Origin: QWQI01 sp964608915
GTDB lineage: Bacteria > Planctomycetota > Planctomycetia > Isosphaerales > Isosphaeraceae
Direction of reading: 5' to 3'
Length of the DNA stretch: 64,000 nt
NCBI GenBank assembly: GCA_964608915.1
Contig: CAZSQA010000009.1
Location: 62,001 to 126,000 of the forward strand
Shown here: piece by piece, positions 59,231-64,000 of the stretch
Layout of the letters: the number at the start of each line of letters is the position of its first letter
Position numbering within the stretch: the stretch's first letter is position 1
Notes under the pieces: model-generated
Databases searched by the model: none
The model's input: the letters and a program-made list of their open reading frames with translations, nothing else
What the model was told of the DNA's origin: nothing
Program-made: the position numbers and the translations under genes

Positions 59231-59464
59231 ATGTCGCACCCGCTTTACGATCTGCTGAATCGGCTGGAAGACGCGAAGATTCACTTCACGATCGGGCGAT
59301 ATCGCCCCGACACCGTGCTGGTGACCATGACCCTCGTCGGCGAGCGGGTCGAAGTCGATGTCTTCGATGACGGTCATTTGGAAGTCTCTCGCTTCACAGG
59401 CAACGAAGCGATCGTCGGTGGCGAGGTCCTTGTGGCCTCGCTGATCGAAATTCATCGCGAATGA
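59231..59464 (+). CDS. Small conserved-type protein, 77 aa
   Basis: From ATG 59231 (ATG 59165 possible). HPLYDLLNRLEDAKIHFTIG, RYRPDTVLVTMTLVGERVEV and DVFDDGHLEVSRFTG form a helix followed by a beta sheet. This order is one I recall as common in planctomycete genomes (LLxRLxxAKIHFxLxRYRxDxVxVxVxVPGERxEVEF). Function unknown. Confidence 0.72.
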   Translation: MSHPLYDLLNRLEDAKIHFTIGRYRPDTVLVTMTLVGERVEVDVFDDGHLEVSRFTGNEAIVGGEVLVASLIEIHRE

Positions 59465-59561
59465 TGGCGGAACTGTTTTCCGTGGATGCCGCAGGATCCG
59501 CCGCTTCGATTCGAAAACCTGCGGCGAATCATCGAGACGATCATGCGAAAGGAGACTCGAA

Positions 59562-59936
59562 TTGCATCCTGGCATCGTGAGGTTACTGCTCGTCGCAGTC
59601 GTCATCGCTTCGCTCGACGGCATCCTGCTCATCGGCGCAGCTGGTCCGGATCTCGATTCCATCCGCTGGATTTTCGAAGGCCTGGTGCTCGTGATGGATG
59701 TCTCGGTCGTCATTTCCAGCATCCTGCTGGGCATTCTGTTCGCTCGTCGTAAACAGAGATGGCTTGCCACGCTTTTTTTCGCGAACCTGGCGATTTCGTT
59801 CGTGGCTGCGATTCTCAGGGAATCAGGATTCGCCTTCCGACCTGCGGTGCTGTTCGCGGTGGATTTGTACTGGCTTCACCTTTATCTCGTCGTCCTCGTT
59901 TGTCATGGGCGGGCGATCTTGCGGAATGCTGACTGA
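59562..59936 (+). CDS. Small four-helix membrane protein
   Basis: A 124-residue protein with a TTG start at 59562 and AAGGAG 7 nt upstream. Four hydrophobic helices (LLLVAVVIASLDGILLIGAA, MDVSVVISSILLGILFARRK, LFFANLAISFVAAILRESGF, LFAVDLYWLHLYLVVLVCHG). No family recognised. The next 172 nt to 60108 hold no gene. Confidence 0.68.
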   Translation: MHPGIVRLLLVAVVIASLDGILLIGAAGPDLDSIRWIFEGLVLVMDVSVVISSILLGILFARRKQRWLATLFFANLAISFVAAILRESGFAFRPAVLFAVDLYWLHLYLVVLVCHGRAILRNAD

Positions 59937-60108
59937 CTTCGCGAGACTTCGGTCCCAGTCCAACTCGAGATGGTATATTGACATTGTGGCTCGAACACCG
60001 CTCCAGATCTCTGAGCCACGGCGTCAGCTCGATACGATGGCGGCCCGACTCGTCGATCTCATGACCCGACGCCGGTTAAGCCCCCTGAATCACAAGCCCT
60101 GGATCCCC

Positions 60109-60795
60109 ATGAACATCGCACCTGACGCCACGCAGCCTTCCCGCTTCTGGTCGCACCGTCGGCTTTACCGGATCGTTTTCATCCTCGTCCTCGTTATGCT
60201 CCTTCCGGCCATTCTCTTCGAAGATCAGGTGGACGCCTATTTCGGCGGCGAAGCGGGGCTCAACCGGCTCCGGCAGTTCGGTGGCTGGGCCTGGCTGGCC
60301 GGCATCGGGCTGATCGTCTCCGACCTGGTCGCACCAGTACCGGCAACGGCCGTAATCGCCGGTCTGGGGATGATTTATGGGCCATTTCTCGGCGGCCTGA
60401 TCGGCGGTATCGGGTCGACGCTGGCCGGGCTGGTGGCGTTCGGCGGCTGCCGTGCGCTTGGGCCCAGGGTGGCCAGTCGACTGGTCGGTGAGGGCGATCT
60501 CGAGATGCTCCGCCGGTTCTTCGAGCGTTACGGGCTCTGGGCGGTCGCCTTTTCCCGTTGGATGCCGCTTCTGCCTGAGGCCCTGTGCTGCCTGGCCGGG
60601 CTGGCCGGCATGCGGGCCGCGCCGTTCGTCGCTTCGCTGGCCTGCGGCAGCTTCGCCATGGGCTTCGCGTTCGGGGCACTCGGCCAGGCTTATCTGGACC
60701 GCCCGGTCGCCGGGCTTCTAGTGAGCGCTGCGGTGCCGCTCGCAGTATGGCCGCCGGTGCATTATCTGATGCGGCGGAAGTCTACGGGGCAATGA
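60109..60795 (+). CDS. DedA/VTT (SNARE-associated) family membrane protein
   Basis: A 228-residue protein from ATG 60109. The VTT core is seen in VAPVPATAVIAGLGMIYGPF, GGLIGGIGSTLAGLVAFGGC, RFFERYGLWAVAFSRWMPLL, PEALCCLAGLAGM and FALGSL-like FAMGFAFGALG. This follows the E...[FY]GxxxG...R-x-x-P pattern of TVP38/DedA scramblases or flippases for undecaprenyl phosphate or phosphatidylethanolamine. The substrate is not known here. Confidence 0.88.
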   Translation: MNIAPDATQPSRFWSHRRLYRIVFILVLVMLLPAILFEDQVDAYFGGEAGLNRLRQFGGWAWLAGIGLIVSDLVAPVPATAVIAGLGMIYGPFLGGLIGGIGSTLAGLVAFGGCRALGPRVASRLVGEGDLEMLRRFFERYGLWAVAFSRWMPLLPEALCCLAGLAGMRAAPFVASLACGSFAMGFAFGALGQAYLDRPVAGLLVSAAVPLAVWPPVHYLMRRKSTGQ

Positions 60796-60870
60796 TTTAT
60801 GACATTGAGGAATGAAATCGGATTTGCGATTCGCGTGAAAATCGTCTTACGCTTTCCCATGATAAGTTCC

Positions 60871-60900
60871 TTTACGAATCTCTGAATTGGCAAGTATACT
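60871..60900 (+). promoter_or_regulatory. Possible promoter upstream of the 60958 gene
   Basis: TTTACG (60871-60876), 18-nt spacer, TATACT (60895-60900) in an A+T-rich stretch. The leader would be about 50 nt. Confidence 0.4.
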
Positions 60901-60957
60901 CGTTTATTCACGGCCTGTAAAACGAACGTCTTTCCAGAATGGAATCGTCAGGTCCAA

Positions 60958-61425
60958 ATGCACGGAAATCCGCCGAATCCATTTCCCGTCGATCCCGAAG
61001 GCCCCTGGTTCCTGCCGTTTTTCGCTTTCGTGTGGCTCGCGATGAACGTCGTTCTGGCATTCAGTTCCGGATGGATCAGCCTTGCGAAGTCGTTCCGGGC
61101 ACAGACTTCCTTGCCCCCGGAACGATTTCGATTCGCGTCGGCATCGATCGGCAGACACTGGTTTCCCGTGGGTTACGGCAACTGCCTCACGATTTCGGTC
61201 TCATCGCACGGGATCGGTTTTGCCGCGGCTTTACCATTCCGTTTCCTGAGTCCGCCGTTGCTCATTCCCTGGTCTCAGATTTCGCAAGTTTCCCGAGGCG
61301 AATACTTCTTCGTTCCGACGGTGCGGATTCGTCTGAAGGAACATTGGGTGATGATCCAGGTTCGTGGCCAGGTCGGTGAAAAGGTCGTCGAAATCGCACG
61401 AAAGCAAGGCAAATTCGTCGGATGA
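60958..61425 (+). CDS. Membrane-anchored PH-like protein of unknown function
   Basis: A 155-residue protein: one or two N-terminal membrane helices (FLPFFAFVWLAMNVVLAFSS), then a beta domain with FRFASASIGRHWFPVGYGNC, LTISVSSHGIGFAAALPFRF, SPPLLIPWSQISQV and VRIRLKEHWVMIQVRG. The phrase PPLLIPWSQI is typical of short bacterial PH-like proteins. Function unknown. A 42-codon frame follows with an ATGA overlap. Confidence 0.72.
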   Translation: MHGNPPNPFPVDPEGPWFLPFFAFVWLAMNVVLAFSSGWISLAKSFRAQTSLPPERFRFASASIGRHWFPVGYGNCLTISVSSHGIGFAAALPFRFLSPPLLIPWSQISQVSRGEYFFVPTVRIRLKEHWVMIQVRGQVGEKVVEIARKQGKFVG

Positions 61426-61550
61426 AGATGCCGGCATTGAGGATTCTCGAAGTCAGTTCGGGAAATCGAGCATTTCGAAATGCTTCGAAGGAATACCGGT
61501 TCGAAGTCGAGGGGTGGAAAGCGATCTATGAAGAGTGCGTTTCCAACTGA
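61422..61550 (+). CDS. Possible small ORF, 42 aa
   Basis: Starts at ATG 61422 overlapping the stop of the previous gene (ATGA) and ends at TGA 61548-61550. The product (MKMPALRILEVSSGNRAF...) is basic and ends EGWKAIYEECVSN. The coupled start is suggestive, but there is no family evidence. The remaining bases up to 61920 hold only Arg/Ser-rich minus-strand frames that I do not believe. Confidence 0.3.
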   Translation: MKMPALRILEVSSGNRAFRNASKEYRFEVEGWKAIYEECVSN

Positions 61551-61920
61551 TATCACATGGAACTTCGAAAGGCATGGACGGCTTGTCCGCCCGAAGTGAC
61601 GCGGCAGATTCTTTCGAAAACCATAGCACTGTCGCGAGTTCTTGCGAAATGGAATCGGGAGTGATGTCCGTTTTCGTTTTCGTTCGCACGAATACTCCTG
61701 ATTCGCTTCGGTTCGTGGATATCGCAGCGTAGAATGGATCATGCCCTTGAATCGATAGGACCGTTCGGTCAGTATGATTCGAGTCGAATCGATACGAGGG
61801 AATCCGCTTCCTGAAATGGTTCGCCAATCGTATTCGATCGCATTCCCGGATCCGCACTTGCATCATGCTCTCGGCTTTGTGCGTCCGGCAACTCGATCAA
61901 CCGTTACAGGAACTCTCCCC

Positions 61921-62316
61921 GTGGCACGCAAGATCACTCCGTTCCTCATGTTCCAGGGCTCTGCCGAAGAGGCGATGCGGTTTTACGTCGGGTTGTTCGC
62001 CGGCTCCGAAGTTCTCGCCATCGAACGCTATGGGCCAGGTCAGCCGGGGGCGGAGGGCACCGTGAAACGAGCCGATTTTACCCTGGCAGGGCAGCAGGTC
62101 ATCTGCATCGACAGCCCCGTCAAGCATGCTTTCACGTTCACCCCGGCAATGTCGATGTTCGTCGAATGCGATAATGAAACCGAGCTGCGACATGCGTTCG
62201 AAGCACTCTCAGCGGGCGGCGCGGTTTTGATGCCGCTCAACGATTATGGCTTCAGCCGGAAGTTCGGTTGGGTCAACGACCGATTCGGCGTATCATGGCA
62301 GCTCAACCTGGCGTGA
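61921..62316 (+). CDS. PhnB-like VOC-family protein
   Basis: A 131-residue protein from GTG 61921. KITPFLMFQGSAEEAMRFYV, GPGQPGAEGTVKRADFTLAG, GQQVICIDSP, MSMFVECDNETEL and FGWVNDRFGVSWQLNL are diagnostic of the PhnB/3-demethylubiquinone-like VOC branch. Despite the name, members have no proven phosphonate role. The open frame continues upstream to 61774, but family likeness starts here. Confidence 0.9.
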   Translation: MARKITPFLMFQGSAEEAMRFYVGLFAGSEVLAIERYGPGQPGAEGTVKRADFTLAGQQVICIDSPVKHAFTFTPAMSMFVECDNETELRHAFEALSAGGAVLMPLNDYGFSRKFGWVNDRFGVSWQLNLA

Positions 62317-62489
62317 CGATCGCAATTCCGATCGAAATATCGCCTGGAACCTGGTCCACGTCATGCGATCGATTCGGAAATGAATCAGTTTCGAAACCGG
62401 TGTGTTCGCTTTCGTCAGTTGATGCGAAGGTCTTCGTGAAATGAAGCGAACCTGTCCGGACGGAGCGTAAATCAGAATTCGGAGGGGAG

Positions 62490-62963
62490 ATGACCGACGA
62501 CTTTCCGGCCCCTGCGGATGACTACGACAAATGCCGATTGGCCGAAATTCGAAGCCGTGGCTGGGCCGTCATCGCCATCGAAGAGAGCATCCATTCACCT
62601 GCCTACGCATTTTCGGCCGGTTTCCATCACTCTTTCGATCATGCCGAAGTTCTCGTACTCGGCCTTCCGCTCGCGAATTCGGCCGCGATGATCGACAGCA
62701 TAGGCGAGTTCGTCAGGAACGGCGGTCGATTCGAAGCGGGCCAGCTTTCGGATCAGGTTCTCGAAGGTTTCGAAGTCTCTTTAGTGGAAATCGATCCGAC
62801 GAACTACCGGACTTTTCTCGGTTTCGATCTCTGGCTCTACCGTTTCCGGAGGTTCCCGGCTCTTCAGTGTGTCTGGCCTGACTCGACCGGTCTTTTCCTC
62901 TGGGAAAGCGGCGCCGATGAGGCGATGCGTGAATGGCAATGGCTGCCCAATCGTCCTGAATGA
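62490..62963 (+). CDS. DUF4262-family protein
   Basis: A 157-residue protein. GWAVIAIEESIHSPAYAFSA, GFHHSFDHAEVLVLGLPL, RNGGRFEAGQLSDQVLEGFE, RTFLGFDLWLYRFRRFPALQ, CVWPDSTGLFLWE follow the DUF4262 pattern (YT-x-GL...HPE..V.GLP...FPV-LQ-xVWPD). Members lack known function. GGAGGGGAG stands just before the ATG, a strong ribosome site. Confidence 0.88.
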   Translation: MTDDFPAPADDYDKCRLAEIRSRGWAVIAIEESIHSPAYAFSAGFHHSFDHAEVLVLGLPLANSAAMIDSIGEFVRNGGRFEAGQLSDQVLEGFEVSLVEIDPTNYRTFLGFDLWLYRFRRFPALQCVWPDSTGLFLWESGADEAMREWQWLPNRPE

Positions 62964-63101
62964 AGCTGTCCTGCGAATTCGACCGTTCGGCTCGAACGTG
63001 TCGACTGGTGTCGAAGATGCAACCGGGCTATCGTCAGTGTGCGACTCGCTAACCATCCGGATCCGTCGCATTCAGCGGCAAATGTCGGAGATCCCGAACG
63101 G

Positions 63102-64000
63102 ATGAATCGATCGATCGTATTATCGCCTGTGGTTTCGCTTGAGCCATTCATCGGCGATGGCGAAATTGTCGCTTTCGATGCCGGACCGGATCATCTCGTT
63201 TACTTCGTCGTCGCGCTCGAACCTTTGGACTATCGGTCCGAAGGACCTGGTGGAGCGAGTTTCGTGAAAACGGTCCCCGGCCGGCCGCAAAACTATCGTG
63301 TCGTCGGACTGGCTGGCTCAGAGGTTGTCCTCGATCTTCGCATTGAAGGCGAGAAATACAACATTCATGCAATTCAGCCGCTTCCGGACGCGCTGCTGCT
63401 CGTCTGTGCCCGATCCTTTCGAAAGGGGCCTGACGACTTCGACAGGAACGGCCGGATCTATTCGCTCGACGGCAGATTCTTACGAGAAATTCTGCTTGGA
63501 GACGGCATTCAGTCTGTGCAGACGACTCCGCAAGGCGTCATCTGGACCAGCTACTTCGACGAAGGCATTTTCGGCAATTATAGCTGGGGTAACCCCGTCG
63601 GTGACGCGGGACTGGTCGCCTGGGATGAGTTCGGAGAGAAACGATATGAATTCGCGCCGCGCGATGGCCTGAATGCGATCTGCGACTGCTACGCTCTGAA
63701 TGTCGAATCCGAAAACGACACCTGGTTTTATTATTATACCGACGACTTTCCGCTCGTTCATCTTCGCCGGCGAATAGTCACATCTTACTGGAATATGCCA
63801 CTGGGAGGTTGCGAAGCGTTTGCCGTGTTCGCTGGGCATGCGCTGTTCCGCGGTGAATATGGCGACCGTGACACGTATCACGTGTTTCGCCTCGGTCGCG
63901 ACGGGGATCCTCATTCGATCGCTCAATTCGAGCTTCGAAACCACGAAGGCGATAGAATCCTGGCTGAGCGAGTCGTCGGGCGCGCCGGATCGATTCACTT
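63102..64000 (+). CDS. Partial gene, beta-propeller-like protein of unknown function
   Basis: Open from ATG 63102 to the window end (299 residues seen). The repeated strand pattern (GEIVAFDAGPDHLVYFVVAL, VVLDLRIEGEKYNIHAIQPL, GRIYSLDGRFLREILLGDGI, GVIWTSYFDEGIFGNYSWGN, GLVAWDEFGEKRYEF, HALFRGEYGDRDTYHVFRLG) suggests a propeller-like fold. No signal peptide was seen. The family is not identified. GGAG stands about 10 nt upstream of the ATG. Confidence 0.78.
   Translation, partial: MNRSIVLSPVVSLEPFIGDGEIVAFDAGPDHLVYFVVALEPLDYRSEGPGGASFVKTVPGRPQNYRVVGLAGSEVVLDLRIEGEKYNIHAIQPLPDALLLVCARSFRKGPDDFDRNGRIYSLDGRFLREILLGDGIQSVQTTPQGVIWTSYFDEGIFGNYSWGNPVGDAGLVAWDEFGEKRYEFAPRDGLNAICDCYALNVESENDTWFYYYTDDFPLVHLRRRIVTSYWNMPLGGCEAFAVFAGHALFRGEYGDRDTYHVFRLGRDGDPHSIAQFELRNHEGDRILAERVVGRAGSIH

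Noticed and set aside
58100..59770. A 556-aa minus-strand frame
   Set aside because: It covers the GNAT gene and two small genes on the plus strand and has no domain motif.
61453..61866. Minus-strand 137-aa frame in the 61.4-61.9 kb gap
   Set aside because: Arg/Ser-rich, no ribosome site or motif; probably chance in this composition.

Overview
The window reads like chromosome of a planctomycete. It is GC-rich with many TTCG/CGAA words. It carries a planctomycete-type c-type cytochrome (CxxCH near the N-terminus), a PEP-CTERM-anchored protein, tandem clpP genes behind tig, and many secreted or small proteins of planctomycete type. The order is not decided here; Gemmatales or Isosphaerales are guesses. 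No search could be run, so all family names come from motifs and remembered family patterns.

Layout. 0-18 kb: chromate transporter (cut by the window edge) with a sugar isomerase; fabZ and trmB; a kinase-fold protein; a PEP-CTERM metzincin; a cupredoxin protein; secreted proteins; fabI with a clear terminator; the 5-oxoprolinase operon pxpBAC; a lipoprotein; an aspartate aminotransferase; fabF. 18-31 kb: a monohaem cytochrome, a membrane glycosyltransferase, a PII-like protein, tRNA-Gly(GCC) behind a good promoter, the tig-clpP-clpP proteostasis operon, polysaccharide genes (sugar transferase, GT2, membrane GT), and two unknown genes. 31-45 kb: rsfS and argS; two c-type cytochrome proteins; cupin, PhnZ-like HD protein and MFS transporter (probable phosphonate use); several secreted or membrane unknowns; cstA. 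58.6-64 kb: small membrane proteins, a DedA/VTT protein, a PhnB-like VOC protein, a DUF4262 protein and a partial gene at the edge.

The main discovery is at about 45.1-58.6 kb. It looks like a gene-cassette array of chromosomal-integron type. About 18 small genes all lie on the plus strand. They belong to typical cassette families: SUKH, Imm1, DUF4926, DinB, VOC, GNAT, SugE, DUF1801, DUF1569, ankyrin. Many of their stop codons lie inside a box like the attC R'' core (RYYYAAC), and several hairpin-forming attC-like sites follow, including two 91-bp near-twins. Between the genes sits a degenerate repeat of about 230-240 bp, in at least 11 same-orientation copies. It has no ORF, and in the best cases it is bounded on both sides by R'-like core sites. 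I interpret it as an ORF-less cassette with its own attC, placed in front of nearly every ORF cassette and perhaps carrying a promoter. No integron integrase is in the window.
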